Shown here one piece after another: positions 1 through 8,688 of a stretch of 64,000 nucleotides of DNA. The position numbers were made by a program, and so were the translations under genes. The notes beneath the pieces are model-generated. The model saw nothing but the letters and a program-made list of their open reading frames with translations. It was not told the origin of the DNA and made no database searches. Source of the DNA: Pseudobdellovibrionaceae bacterium (GTDB taxonomy: Bacteria; Bdellovibrionota; Bdellovibrionia; Bdellovibrionales; UBA1609); the NCBI GenBank assembly GCA_023954155.1, contig JAMLIO010000003.1, positions 62,001-126,000 of the forward strand. The letters are read 5' to 3'. Position 1 is the stretch's first letter. Each line of letters begins with the position of its first letter.

Positions 1-500
1 CTGACAATAAAAGCAATCGCGAAAAGATCAGAAATCTGAACTGTCTTGTGATTGTGGACTACACGAAAAGTAAAATGGAAAAGCGTTTGCACCTCGTAGA
101 TCTTAAAGACAATAAAGTGCACAGCGTTTACACAGCTCATGGCAAAGGTTCAAATATTGATGGAAACGAGATTGATCTTACAGCCAGCAGATTTTCCAAC
201 ACCTCTGGTTCACTGCAAACTTCTTTAGGGTTTTACCTGTCCGCAGAACCTTACAACAGTTACAAAGACACCTTTGGCCCAGGCCCTCAAAACGGTATCA
301 AACTGGATGGAATCAGCTGCACCAATAACAATGCTCGTAAAAGATATATTGTTATGCACACCGCTAAATATGTTCCCGAAGAGGTCACCGACGAGAAGTC
401 CATTGGCTACAGTGAAGGCTGCATCACTTTCACCTCAGCGCAAAAGTCTCTGATGCACAAGTGCATGCACGGAGCTTTGGTATACGCTCATGGGAATTAA
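1..500 (+). CDS. L,D-transpeptidase-like protein, 3' end (5' end outside window)
   Basis: The reading frame is open to the left edge, so the first GTG (48) is unlikely to be the true start. The visible C-terminal ~165 residues resemble the murein L,D-transpeptidase catalytic family of the YkuD_2 type: a beta-rich segment with an AHGKGS stretch, a GFYLSAEPY stretch, an 'RYIVMHTAKY' segment carrying the likely catalytic-site His, and a 'GYSEGCITF' segment with the expected catalytic Cys near the end. Such enzymes make 3-3 cross-links in peptidoglycan or attach partners to it in the periplasm. The signal peptide, if any, lies outside the window. It converges with pilR. The family call rests on motif recognition; the substrate is unknown. 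Confidence 0.7.
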   Translation, partial: DNKSNREKIRNLNCLVIVDYTKSKMEKRLHLVDLKDNKVHSVYTAHGKGSNIDGNEIDLTASRFSNTSGSLQTSLGFYLSAEPYNSYKDTFGPGPQNGIKLDGISCTNNNARKRYIVMHTAKYVPEEVTDEKSIGYSEGCITFTSAQKSLMHKCMHGALVYAHGN

Positions 501-523
501 AAAAGGCGAACTTCAAGTTCGCC
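498..523 (-). terminator. Rho-independent terminator of the pil operon
   Basis: An 8-bp perfect stem (GGCGAACT / AGTTCGCC, 505-523) has a 3-nt loop. Read on the minus strand, the stem is followed by a run of six T. It lies 35 nt beyond the pilR stop codon. On the plus strand it also follows the L,D-transpeptidase stop, but the T-run there is poor. Confidence 0.75.
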
Positions 524-558
524 CCTTCCTTCTGCTTTTATAAGCTTCTCTCTTAAAA

Positions 559-1989
559 CTATACTGCTTCCTCTTCTCCGTCCTCATGATCTAGGTCGTC
601 TAAGATATCACTCAAGTTATGCTTTTTGGCTCTGTAGCGCATAGATCTAAATGTGATATTTAAAAGTTTAGCGGCACGTTTTTTAACCCCACCAGCTGTG
701 TGCATGGCTTTGATTAAAAGTTCTTTTTCAATCTGATCAATGATCTTATCTAAAAATATACCCTCTTCTGTCACTTCGATTTCATGTGTGGACGCCAATT
801 TACGGCCTTCTGAAGTTTGAACAAAGGGCGGTAAGCTTTCTGGTAAAATGGATGTTCCTGACTCTAAAGCAATAGTGCGCTCAATGATATTTTCCAATTC
901 ACGCACGTTACCAGGGTAAGCATAAGACTTTAAAATCGACATAGCTTCTGCACTTATACCTTGAATGCTCTTACCTAGTCTGTCGTTATACTTTCTTAAA
1001 AAGTGATTAGCTAAAACAGGGATGTCACTCACGCGACTTCTTAATGGAGGAGACTCAATATTGATCACATTCAAACGATAATAAAGGTCTTGTCTAAATG
1101 TTCCTTCATTGACCATTTGCTGTAAGTCTCTGTTGGTGGCCGCAATAATACGAACATCAATTCTTTGATCTTCAGTAGCACCCACTCTACGAATCACTCT
1201 TTCTTGTAAAGCTCTTAAAAGTTTAACCTGGATACTTAATGGCAACTCCCCGATTTCATCTAAGAACAGAGTTCCACCATTGGCCACTTCAAACAGACCT
1301 TCTTTATCTGTCACAGCCCCTGTAAATGAACCTTTCTTGTGACCAAACATCTCTGATTCCATTAAGTTTTCAGGAATGGCACCACAGTTGACTGTAACAA
1401 AGGGTTTGTTTTTGAATTCCCCATTATAGTGGATCGCCTTAGCGATCATCTCTTTACCCGTACCACTTTCCCCTGTGATCAGTACGTTTGAAGGAGTAGA
1501 CGCCACACGTTTAATCATATCAAAGATGTGGTGCATCTCACCCGTGTTCCCAACTAGGTTTTGAAAATTATATTCGCGATTTAATTCTTTCTTTAAAGTT
1601 TTGTTTTCTTTCTCTAAAGATAAGCTTCTTAAAGCATTTGCAATATTGATACGAACTTCATCAATCTTAAAGGGTTTAGTGATATAGTCGTAGGCACCAA
1701 TTTTCATAGCTTCAACCGCAGATTCTGTAGTTCCAAAGGCAGTGATCATCATAAAGATAGTTTGAGGGTAATGATCTTTTACATATTTCAAAAGTTCCAT
1801 ACCTGTCATTTCTGGCATTTGGAAATCTGAAATTACTAAATCAAAAGACTTTTTCTCTAAAATATCTTTGGCTACTCTGCCGTTTTCGGCACAAGTCACA
1901 GAATAACCTTCTTTTTTTAGCATGATCTCAAGAAACTCTCTGATAGACTCTTCATCATCAACTACTAAAATTCTGTGCTTTAAAGACAT
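559..1989 (-). CDS. pilR: Sigma-54-dependent response regulator PilR
   Basis: NtrC-family activator of 476 aa. The N-terminal receiver domain has the acidic pair DDEE, phospho-acceptor Asp55 (in LVISDFQMPEMTG) and Lys105. The central AAA+ domain has Walker A GESGTGKE, the sigma-54 contact loop in the GSFTGA form, and Walker B GTLFLDEIGEL. A Fis-type helix-turn-helix sits near the C-terminus (KKRAAKLLNITFRSMRYR). It should activate sigma-54 promoters, classically that of the major pilin, in response to the kinase encoded just upstream. The start is well supported by an AGAGGAG ribosome-binding site. It is the last gene of the pil block, 28 nt after pilS, and is followed by a terminator. Confidence 0.9.
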   Translation of the reverse strand: MSLKHRILVVDDEESIREFLEIMLKKEGYSVTCAENGRVAKDILEKKSFDLVISDFQMPEMTGMELLKYVKDHYPQTIFMMITAFGTTESAVEAMKIGAYDYITKPFKIDEVRINIANALRSLSLEKENKTLKKELNREYNFQNLVGNTGEMHHIFDMIKRVASTPSNVLITGESGTGKEMIAKAIHYNGEFKNKPFVTVNCGAIPENLMESEMFGHKKGSFTGAVTDKEGLFEVANGGTLFLDEIGELPLSIQVKLLRALQERVIRRVGATEDQRIDVRIIAATNRDLQQMVNEGTFRQDLYYRLNVINIESPPLRSRVSDIPVLANHFLRKYNDRLGKSIQGISAEAMSILKSYAYPGNVRELENIIERTIALESGTSILPESLPPFVQTSEGRKLASTHEIEVTEEGIFLDKIIDQIEKELLIKAMHTAGGVKKRAAKLLNITFRSMRYRAKKHNLSDILDDLDHEDGEEEAV

Positions 1990-2017
1990 TATGTTACTCC
2001 TCTAAGACAATCATTCA

Positions 2018-3622
2018 CTAATCTATCGGCAACTTAATTAAAAAAGTTGTACCTTTTTTCACTTCTGATGAAACTTTTATTTCTCCCGAATGACCTTCGA
2101 TAATTCTATGAGTAATAGCCAGACCTAAGCCCGTACCCTTGGCTTTGGTCGTATAAAATGGTTCAAAAACTTTAGATAAAATTTCTTTAGGGATACCAAG
2201 ACCATTGTCGGACACTTCAATAATATAGAAACGTCCTTCCACTCGACCAAAACCCCTTACAAAAGCCCCTGGAGTGTCTTTTACAGCTTGGAAAGCATTC
2301 ACAATGATATTTAATAGAGCCTGTTTAAGCTTGCCCTTATCGCACAAAATCTCGCAAGACTCGAAATTGTATTCTAAGCTTACATTTTCAATCATTTCTT
2401 TATTGAATTTGATGAGAGTAAAGATATCCTCAACCATATCCTGAATTTTGGTTCGATCGGCTTTGCGCACTTCTGGTCGAACAAAACTTAAAAATTCAGT
2501 GATCAGATTATTTAAACGATCGATCTCTTTAATAATAATAGAAAAGAGTTTGTCGTTTTCTGGACTTAAGCCCTTTGTTGTTTGTTGTAACATTTCCACG
2601 CTACCACTGATACTGGCCAAAGGATTTCTAATCTCATGGGCAATACCACCTGCAAGTTGACCCACAGCCGCTAATTTTTCCTTCAAGGCCAACTCTTTCT
2701 CTAAATTTTTGACCTCTGTTAAGTCTTGTAACAGTACAATCCACCCAGATTCAAAAACATCGTTTCCTGGCAAATAGGTATTGATCATTTCTAAATATTT
2801 TATTTTGTCATCAGCTTTGATCTCTATTTCTTCACGAAAGGTGGCTTTGCTCTTGGGAGATACCTTTTGAAAATATCGTTCAAGAACCGGTAAAGATTCA
2901 CCCACAGTAACTTTAGAAGGCAAAATATGTGCTGCTGCCTGATTATAATAAGAGATTTTATTCTCGCTGTTTAAAGTGATTAAACCCGTTCCCACATTTT
3001 GGACCACAACATCGCTAAAGCTCTGCAATTGCACAAGGTCTTCTTTCGTTTTGATCAACTGCTTGTCTTTATCTAGGTAAAGTTCACCTAGATAGCCAGA
3101 AATTAAAGCCACAATATGAAAACTGGCAATATTAAATAAAAAGGGAACTGACTCTAAACCTGAAAAACTGGGATTGCCTTTAGCAAAACACACGGCATAT
3201 AGCACCGAAGTGAACCCCGCTAACACTAAACTTGTATCTCGCCCATACAGTACTGAACACAGTCCGATATTTACTAAAAATAAAAATGTAAATACAGGAT
3301 ATGAGTAATAGGTGATGTAAATAACGAGTGCCAAAAAACAAGCATCAATAAAAAAACTGAACCTCTCTAACTTTTTAAAGTTCTTATCTTGTAAGAAAAC
3401 AAGACTAGTGAGGTGATAAATCAACGCACAAAAGATCACCATATACACTGGCATCCACACTTTACTGTTAATAAAATACGGATGGATGTACTGTGTTGCC
3501 AAAGAGATCACTATGGCAACAAGGTAGTATCCAATACGAATACACTCTGAGTAAAAAGATAAGCCGTACAAACCTTTTGTTGCAGTTTTGGCAGGCATAG
3601 GAGTGTTGATCACATTTTGCAC
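2018..3622 (-). CDS. pilS: Sensor histidine kinase PilS
   Basis: A membrane sensor kinase of 534 aa. About six hydrophobic helices lie in residues 25-180, followed by a PAS-like segment (about 200-300). The HisKA dimerisation domain has phospho-acceptor His329 in GQLAGGIAHEIRNPLAS. The HATPase domain ends with DNGLGIPKE and GTGLGLAITHRI. In the PilSR family it senses pilin state in the membrane and phosphorylates PilR. The start is GTG: the AGGAGG that serves it lies inside the last codons of pilC, and only 6 nt separate the pilC stop from this start, so translation is probably coupled. ATG nine codons in is an alternative start. Confidence 0.88.
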   Translation of the reverse strand: MQNVINTPMPAKTATKGLYGLSFYSECIRIGYYLVAIVISLATQYIHPYFINSKVWMPVYMVIFCALIYHLTSLVFLQDKNFKKLERFSFFIDACFLALVIYITYYSYPVFTFLFLVNIGLCSVLYGRDTSLVLAGFTSVLYAVCFAKGNPSFSGLESVPFLFNIASFHIVALISGYLGELYLDKDKQLIKTKEDLVQLQSFSDVVVQNVGTGLITLNSENKISYYNQAAAHILPSKVTVGESLPVLERYFQKVSPKSKATFREEIEIKADDKIKYLEMINTYLPGNDVFESGWIVLLQDLTEVKNLEKELALKEKLAAVGQLAGGIAHEIRNPLASISGSVEMLQQTTKGLSPENDKLFSIIIKEIDRLNNLITEFLSFVRPEVRKADRTKIQDMVEDIFTLIKFNKEMIENVSLEYNFESCEILCDKGKLKQALLNIIVNAFQAVKDTPGAFVRGFGRVEGRFYIIEVSDNGLGIPKEILSKVFEPFYTTKAKGTGLGLAITHRIIEGHSGEIKVSSEVKKGTTFLIKLPID

Positions 3623-3628
3623 ACTCAG

Positions 3629-4840
3629 TTATCCTCCTGTAACGGCTCCTGCCATATTAAAGATCGGTAAGAACATCGCAATCACCAAAAATCCAATGGT
3701 TCCACCCAAGAATACAATCATCAGAGGTTCAATCAGACTGGTTAAAGCATCTGCCGTGGCTTCCACTTCTGTTTCATAAAAGTCCGCAATTTTAGTGAGC
3801 ATCAAGTCGATGTTCCCCGTCTCTTCACCGATAGCAATCATCTGTGTCACCATCAAAGGAATGGTCGATGACTTTCTAAGAGGATCGACAAAGTTACGAC
3901 CTTGTACAATAGAATCTTTAGATTTTTTTAGGTCTCTTTCTACCACTGCGTTTCCTGTTACTTCGGCGGCAATATCCACGGCTTCCACAAGCTGAACACC
4001 TGCCTTTAACAAGGTCGCTAGTGTTCTAGACATTCTGGCGATACAACTTTTGATCAATAAACTTCCAAGAACAGGAATGCGAATCAATAAACCGTCAACC
4101 GTAAAGCGTCCAGGGGGCGTACTGTAATAGATGTATAGAATAATCGGTGTTCCCACAACTACGATCAACCCGTACATCCAGCCATCTCTTAAAAGCTGAC
4201 TGATATCGATCACCATTTGGGTCAAAGCAGGAAGGTCTTGTCCTTGATCGGCAAAGATGGTCTGCATTTTAGGAATCACATAAATTAAAATTACAGCAAT
4301 AGCTGCAAAGGCCACCAAAACCGTAATAGCAGGATACCACAAAGCACCTGTGACCTTGGCTTTTAAAGCGTTACTCTTTTCAATATAAACCGCGAGTCGG
4401 TTTAAGACTTCATCTAACACCCCTGCGGATTCACCCGCTTTAATCAAATTCACATAAAGCTTACTGAAAATCCCTGGATACAGCTCCATAGCTTCTGACA
4501 GTTTACGTCCCGCAGTCACCTGCCTAATAATATCTAAAACCGCAGATTTAAATTTTTTGTTACGAATACTGTCAGCAATACTTTGTAAGCTCTCCACAAC
4601 AGGTACACCTGATTCAATCAGTACGGCAAACTGACGACTGAAAATCTGCAATTCCTTGGCAGAAACTCCACCAGTAAGGCGTGTTTCAAACAAGTCATTG
4701 CTCATTCTGACGTTGATCGGAGATAGCTCTTGGCTTCGTAATAAAGTTCGGGCTTCAGCAATGCTTGATGCCTCTACCACACCCGTGACCAATTTACCCG
4801 CATTGTCCTTTGCTTGAAAGCTGAACTTCCCCTTGGCCAT
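3629..4840 (-). CDS. pilC: Type IV pilus inner-membrane platform protein PilC
   Basis: 403 aa, the usual PilC length. It has two T2SSF domains (about residues 70-195 and 270-395), each ending in long hydrophobic helices; the second ends in the segment IVFLGGTIGFLVIAMF. It carries the family features 'FSRQFAVLIESGVPVVESL' and 'LIKAGESAGVLDEVL'. PilC anchors the PilB and PilT motors at the cytoplasmic membrane and transmits their rotation to pilin insertion. A purine-rich AAGGGGG precedes the ATG. It lies between the PilT-like gene and pilS, as in the Myxococcus/Bdellovibrio order pilB-pilT-pilC-pilS-pilR. Confidence 0.92.
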   Translation of the reverse strand: MAKGKFSFQAKDNAGKLVTGVVEASSIAEARTLLRSQELSPINVRMSNDLFETRLTGGVSAKELQIFSRQFAVLIESGVPVVESLQSIADSIRNKKFKSAVLDIIRQVTAGRKLSEAMELYPGIFSKLYVNLIKAGESAGVLDEVLNRLAVYIEKSNALKAKVTGALWYPAITVLVAFAAIAVILIYVIPKMQTIFADQGQDLPALTQMVIDISQLLRDGWMYGLIVVVGTPIILYIYYSTPPGRFTVDGLLIRIPVLGSLLIKSCIARMSRTLATLLKAGVQLVEAVDIAAEVTGNAVVERDLKKSKDSIVQGRNFVDPLRKSSTIPLMVTQMIAIGEETGNIDLMLTKIADFYETEVEATADALTSLIEPLMIVFLGGTIGFLVIAMFLPIFNMAGAVTGG

Positions 4841-4889
4841 ACTACAAAGCCCCCTTTAGTAGATATACTAAAAACTGGGCTAGAAAATT

Positions 4890-5927
4890 CTAAAGCCCTG
4901 ATTTTTTTAGCATATAATCAAGATGACTTGGATCGGGAGCAAGTTCAAATGCTTTTCTTAGGTCTATAGACCTTTTTAAAACCTTAGTATGTAAAGACTG
5001 AGCGATATCTAAGCCGTTTGTCTTAAAGTCACTTATAAAAAACTCTAAAAACTCTGGCGTGGACAGAGAGCAAAACTTCTCTTTGGCAATACTTGAAAAG
5101 GGATAGGCTTCATAAGCGTATTCTTTTTGTCCATCATGAAACCAAGTTTTAAAGGACAATAGCCCCACCAAAGAACGTCCCAGCTTGAACTTGGACTCCC
5201 AGCTGTTGGTATGAGCCATAAGTTGAACTAGACCTTCGGCTACACTCACGCTGTTCACATGGGCCAACACAAAACTTCCCGCGTCCAAGTAGTCCCCAAT
5301 GGCACGAATGTCATTTGCATTTTTGATCTCGCCAAAACGCACCACATCTGAATCAAATCTAAAATCTTTTAATGCGAGTCGCTGTTCTTCTTCGACGTTC
5401 ACATTGAATTTACCATCCACAAAGACGGGCGTTTCTTTACGTGATCGGAAATACAAACCTGATCCCGATTCTAATCCCATTTTTTTGAGATAAATACTGC
5501 GTTCAATTTTATCCAGCTCCATACGCTGTGTATGTGTGGTGATCAGTAATCCCGAAGAGGCTTCAATAAAGGAATCTAAAATCTGTGGAAAGATATAATC
5601 TTGACCCGCAATGGTTTTGATCAATTTGGTCAAAGTGAAGTAAACACCTTCTTCTACCAAAACTGCATCCACATTTACCATTTGGTCTTGAATTTGAATC
5701 TCTGCCGACACTCGTTCTGTTTTTTTAAGCTTATGGGTCAGCTGCGCACCAAACAGACTATGAAAAAATCGAAGCGTGGCCTCTGGGGACAGCACTTGTC
5801 CCAAAAGCTCTTGCTCCTCTTTTTCATTCTTTAGGGCTAGCCTAGAAAAGGGCGCCACATATAAGCTTTGAAATTGAGTTTGCTCTAAATATTTTTTTAA
5901 AAACTGATTTTCATCATTCTTCATCAT
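4890..5927 (-). CDS. Degenerate PilT-like protein without Walker A motif
   Basis: It occupies the pilT position between pilB and pilC. The middle looks like a PilT/PilB-type secretion ATPase: 'SSGLLITTHTQRMELDK' aligns where PilT has GLVLVTGPTGSGKST, 'DVVRFGEIKNANDIRAIGDYLDAGSFVLAHVNSVS' aligns with the Walker B/His-box stretch (VGEMRDLET...TGHLVFGTLHT). The P-loop glycines and lysine are gone, while the Gly-Glu of Walker B is kept. About 345 aa, near PilT length. I therefore infer a pseudo-ATPase, perhaps a regulatory or structural partner of PilB. Starts considered: two adjacent ATGs (5927, 5924) that overlap the pilB stop, or an upstream ATG at 5972; none has a strong ribosome-binding site, consistent with coupling to pilB. 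Confidence 0.65.
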   Translation of the reverse strand: MMKNDENQFLKKYLEQTQFQSLYVAPFSRLALKNEKEEQELLGQVLSPEATLRFFHSLFGAQLTHKLKKTERVSAEIQIQDQMVNVDAVLVEEGVYFTLTKLIKTIAGQDYIFPQILDSFIEASSGLLITTHTQRMELDKIERSIYLKKMGLESGSGLYFRSRKETPVFVDGKFNVNVEEEQRLALKDFRFDSDVVRFGEIKNANDIRAIGDYLDAGSFVLAHVNSVSVAEGLVQLMAHTNSWESKFKLGRSLVGLLSFKTWFHDGQKEYAYEAYPFSSIAKEKFCSLSTPEFLEFFISDFKTNGLDIAQSLHTKVLKRSIDLRKAFELAPDPSHLDYMLKKSGL

Positions 5928-7635
5928 CACGCACCGAACAGTTAAGTACTTCCTCAACCGTTGATACGCCATCGCGAAGTCTTGTGAGTGCTGACATCCT
6001 CAGTGTATGAAATGTCCCCTCTGCCACCGCTCGCTTCTTCATATCCACAGGTGAGTCACCATTAAGTATGGATTTTCTCACCTCGTTTGTCATTTGCAAA
6101 ATCTCAAAAACTGGAATTCGACCTTTATAGCCTGTTCTATTGCATTGGTGACAGCCTTTACCGCGTTTTAAGTTCTGGTACAGATGCAGGTCATCTTCAG
6201 AAACCCCTAGCATCTTTAAATCTTTTTCTGGAACCTGCGCGGGTTCGATACAAAACTTACAGATTCGCTTCATTAAACGCTGTGCGATAACTAAAGAGAC
6301 CGTTTCTGACACCACATAAGACGGAATCCCCATATCCACTAAACGAGTCACAGTTCCCACAGAGTCATTCGTATGGAGCGTAGAAAGCACCAAGTGACCT
6401 GTTGAGGCGGCTTTAAACGCAATTTGCGCTGTCTCTAAGTCCCTGATCTCCCCCACCATGATGATGTCTGGATCTTGACGCAAAAAGCTTCTTAGAGTGG
6501 ACGCAAAGTCAAACCCGATATCAGGATGCACCTGAACCTGATTGATCCCATCTAAGTTGTATTCCACTGGATCTTCCGCTGTAGAAATATTCACATCCGC
6601 ACGGTTCATAGCATCTAAGAACGAATACAAGGTTGTAGTTTTACCACTTCCTGTAGGACCCGTAACCAACACCATCCCTTGGGGACGAGAAATAATATCT
6701 TTAATAACCCCTAGGTCATCCTCATGGAAACCCAGAGTAGCAATATCAACGTTTAAACCCGAAGAGTCTAACACCCTCATCACCACTTTTTCACCAAAAA
6801 GACAAGGAATCACACTCACCCTAAAGTCAATTTCTTTACCTTGGGACATACGAACTTTTAAACGCCCATCTTGAGGTCGACGTCGTTCCGCAATATCAAG
6901 ACGACTCATAATTTTGATACGACTCACGATCGCAGAAGCCGCTCCCTGAGGTGGTTCTAGCTTTTCAACCAAAGCCCCATCCACACGATAACGTATGCGC
7001 ACGCGCTTTTCATAAGGCTCAACGTGAATATCTGAAGCGCCACTGTAGATCGCATCAGCTAACATTTTATTTACGAATTTAATAATGGCACTGTCTGTAC
7101 CAGAATGTTCACTATCGGGATCTTCGTCAGCGTCAATGATATCTGATTCAGCAATAGTGGCTTCACCACCTTCACCCATCATATTCATAAAGGAATCAAT
7201 ATCACCTGTGGGCACATAGTATTTGTTGATGGCTCTTTCAATAGCAGACTCCGTAGCCACGACCACTTCTAAGCGCATTTGCGCCACCGCCGAAAGATCT
7301 TCAATCACAAAAGGATCACCAGGATCGGCCATAGCCAGAATCAGCTTACGCCCCCCTGCTTTTGCAATGGGCATCACTTGGTATTTACGACACACCTGAG
7401 GGTTTAAAGACCCAAGGGCTTCTTTTTTAACCTCAAACCTGTCCAAATCCAGTTTAGGCACTTTAAATCGCTGAGAAAGCAAGTCTTGCATCTCTTCTTC
7501 AGTGATCTTGCCCTCAGCAAGAAGCACCTTTAAGAAGCTTTTTTTACCATCTGCTGCCAGCTTTCGAAGTCTCTTGACCTCTTCCACAGGCATCAAGTTC
7601 TTCTCTAAAAGCACACGTTCCGCACCACTTTTCAC
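5914..7635 (-). CDS. pilB: Type IV pilus extension ATPase PilB
   Basis: 573 aa. An N-terminal MshEN/GSPII_E_N-like domain (about 30-150) is followed by the hexameric motor domain: Walker A GPTGSGKTTT (about 326-335), Asp box 'STAEDPVEY', Walker B 'DPDIIMVGEIRD' (about 389-399) and His box 'TGHLVLSTLHTND'. A C-terminal zinc-binding tetracysteine cluster (CKFC ... CHQC) distinguishes PilB/GspE from PilT. It powers pilus polymerisation at the inner membrane. The start is GTG, with GGGAG about 8 nt upstream. It is the first pil gene, 53 nt after ribF. Confidence 0.94.
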   Translation of the reverse strand: MKSGAERVLLEKNLMPVEEVKRLRKLAADGKKSFLKVLLAEGKITEEEMQDLLSQRFKVPKLDLDRFEVKKEALGSLNPQVCRKYQVMPIAKAGGRKLILAMADPGDPFVIEDLSAVAQMRLEVVVATESAIERAINKYYVPTGDIDSFMNMMGEGGEATIAESDIIDADEDPDSEHSGTDSAIIKFVNKMLADAIYSGASDIHVEPYEKRVRIRYRVDGALVEKLEPPQGAASAIVSRIKIMSRLDIAERRRPQDGRLKVRMSQGKEIDFRVSVIPCLFGEKVVMRVLDSSGLNVDIATLGFHEDDLGVIKDIISRPQGMVLVTGPTGSGKTTTLYSFLDAMNRADVNISTAEDPVEYNLDGINQVQVHPDIGFDFASTLRSFLRQDPDIIMVGEIRDLETAQIAFKAASTGHLVLSTLHTNDSVGTVTRLVDMGIPSYVVSETVSLVIAQRLMKRICKFCIEPAQVPEKDLKMLGVSEDDLHLYQNLKRGKGCHQCNRTGYKGRIPVFEILQMTNEVRKSILNGDSPVDMKKRAVAEGTFHTLRMSALTRLRDGVSTVEEVLNCSVRDDEE

Positions 7636-7688
7636 AAATTAGTCTCCCGAATAACTCTTTATCGGCGGAAATTTAAAAAACGTAACTT

Positions 7689-8639
7689 TTAAATTTGGAA
7701 GGGTTCAAGTCCAAAGTATTGGGCCGCAAGCTCAACATCCTTAGTAATTTGGGCCCGAAGAGCCTCTAAAGAGTCGAACTTTTTTTCAGGACGAAGGTAG
7801 GTATGGAAGTGAACTTTAAGATTTTTCCCATAAAGATCAAGGTCTTCCCCCAAAATATAGGTCTCTACATTGCGATCTAAAATGTCCCAATGGGTATTCA
7901 CCGTGGGTCTTAACCCCACATTGGTGACAGCAGGATAGAGCTTGCCCTCAAGCCCGACCTCAGTGATATAAACACCATTTAAAATGGGGGCCGATATGTT
8001 GATATTCGCAGTAGGAAACCCCATTCCCTGCCCCACTTTATGACCATGTTCGATGGCCCCTTCAAGGGTGAATTTGCGTCCAAGATAATGGGCTACCTCT
8101 TCGACTTTTCCTTGCAGCAGCAACTCACGAATCAAAGATGTTGAAACCCTCTGGTCATTTTCTAGGTAAGGATTAAAAACTTTGATCTGAACAGACTTTT
8201 CTTTGGCCCATTCTAACAGCTGAGGCAATCCTCCAGATCTCTGCTTTCCAAAACGAAAATCGTGTCCCACTAATAAAAATTTAATGTTTAATGGAGTCAG
8301 ATATTTACTGATGAACTCTTCGGGTGCCAACTCTGACAGTTCTTTATTGAAAGTCTCAATCCACAAGCCATCTACATGAAGCTGACTCATCTGTTCTTTG
8401 AGATCCTCAATTGAAAAAAGTCGATTTCTAAAGGGATGATCGGGTTGCAAAATGGCTCTGGGATGGGGGCTAAAGGTCATGACTAAGCTTTTTAAGCCAT
8501 AGCTCTGGGCCGCAAGCTCTAAGTCCTTTAACAGCGCTTTATGCCCAAGATGGACCCCATCAAAGTTCCCTATGGTCAGGGCAAGGGGCTCATCTGTAAG
8601 AGAAGCGCAGACCTCGTTTATGGAATAGAGCATTTTCAT
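7689..8639 (-). CDS. ribF: Bifunctional riboflavin kinase / FAD synthetase
   Basis: Makes FMN and FAD from riboflavin and ATP in the cytosol. The N-terminal adenylyltransferase domain has the nucleotide-binding motif GNFDGVHLGH (about residues 24-33), SPHPR, GHDFRFGKQRSG and 'VSTSLIRELL'. The C-terminal flavokinase domain has 'GHKVGQGMGFPTANI' and 'NVGLRPTV'. The frame stays open far upstream, but those codons overlap the divergent kinase gene. The ATG at 8639 gives about 316 aa, a normal length; ATG at 8633 is nearly as likely. It probably leads into the pil operon transcript. Confidence 0.9.
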   Translation of the reverse strand: MKMLYSINEVCASLTDEPLALTIGNFDGVHLGHKALLKDLELAAQSYGLKSLVMTFSPHPRAILQPDHPFRNRLFSIEDLKEQMSQLHVDGLWIETFNKELSELAPEEFISKYLTPLNIKFLLVGHDFRFGKQRSGGLPQLLEWAKEKSVQIKVFNPYLENDQRVSTSLIRELLLQGKVEEVAHYLGRKFTLEGAIEHGHKVGQGMGFPTANINISAPILNGVYITEVGLEGKLYPAVTNVGLRPTVNTHWDILDRNVETYILGEDLDLYGKNLKVHFHTYLRPEKKFDSLEALRAQITKDVELAAQYFGLEPFQI

Positions 8640-8688
8640 GCCAGACACTCTGCAAGTAATTGATTTGTCTGACAAGCCTTGGTAAAAG

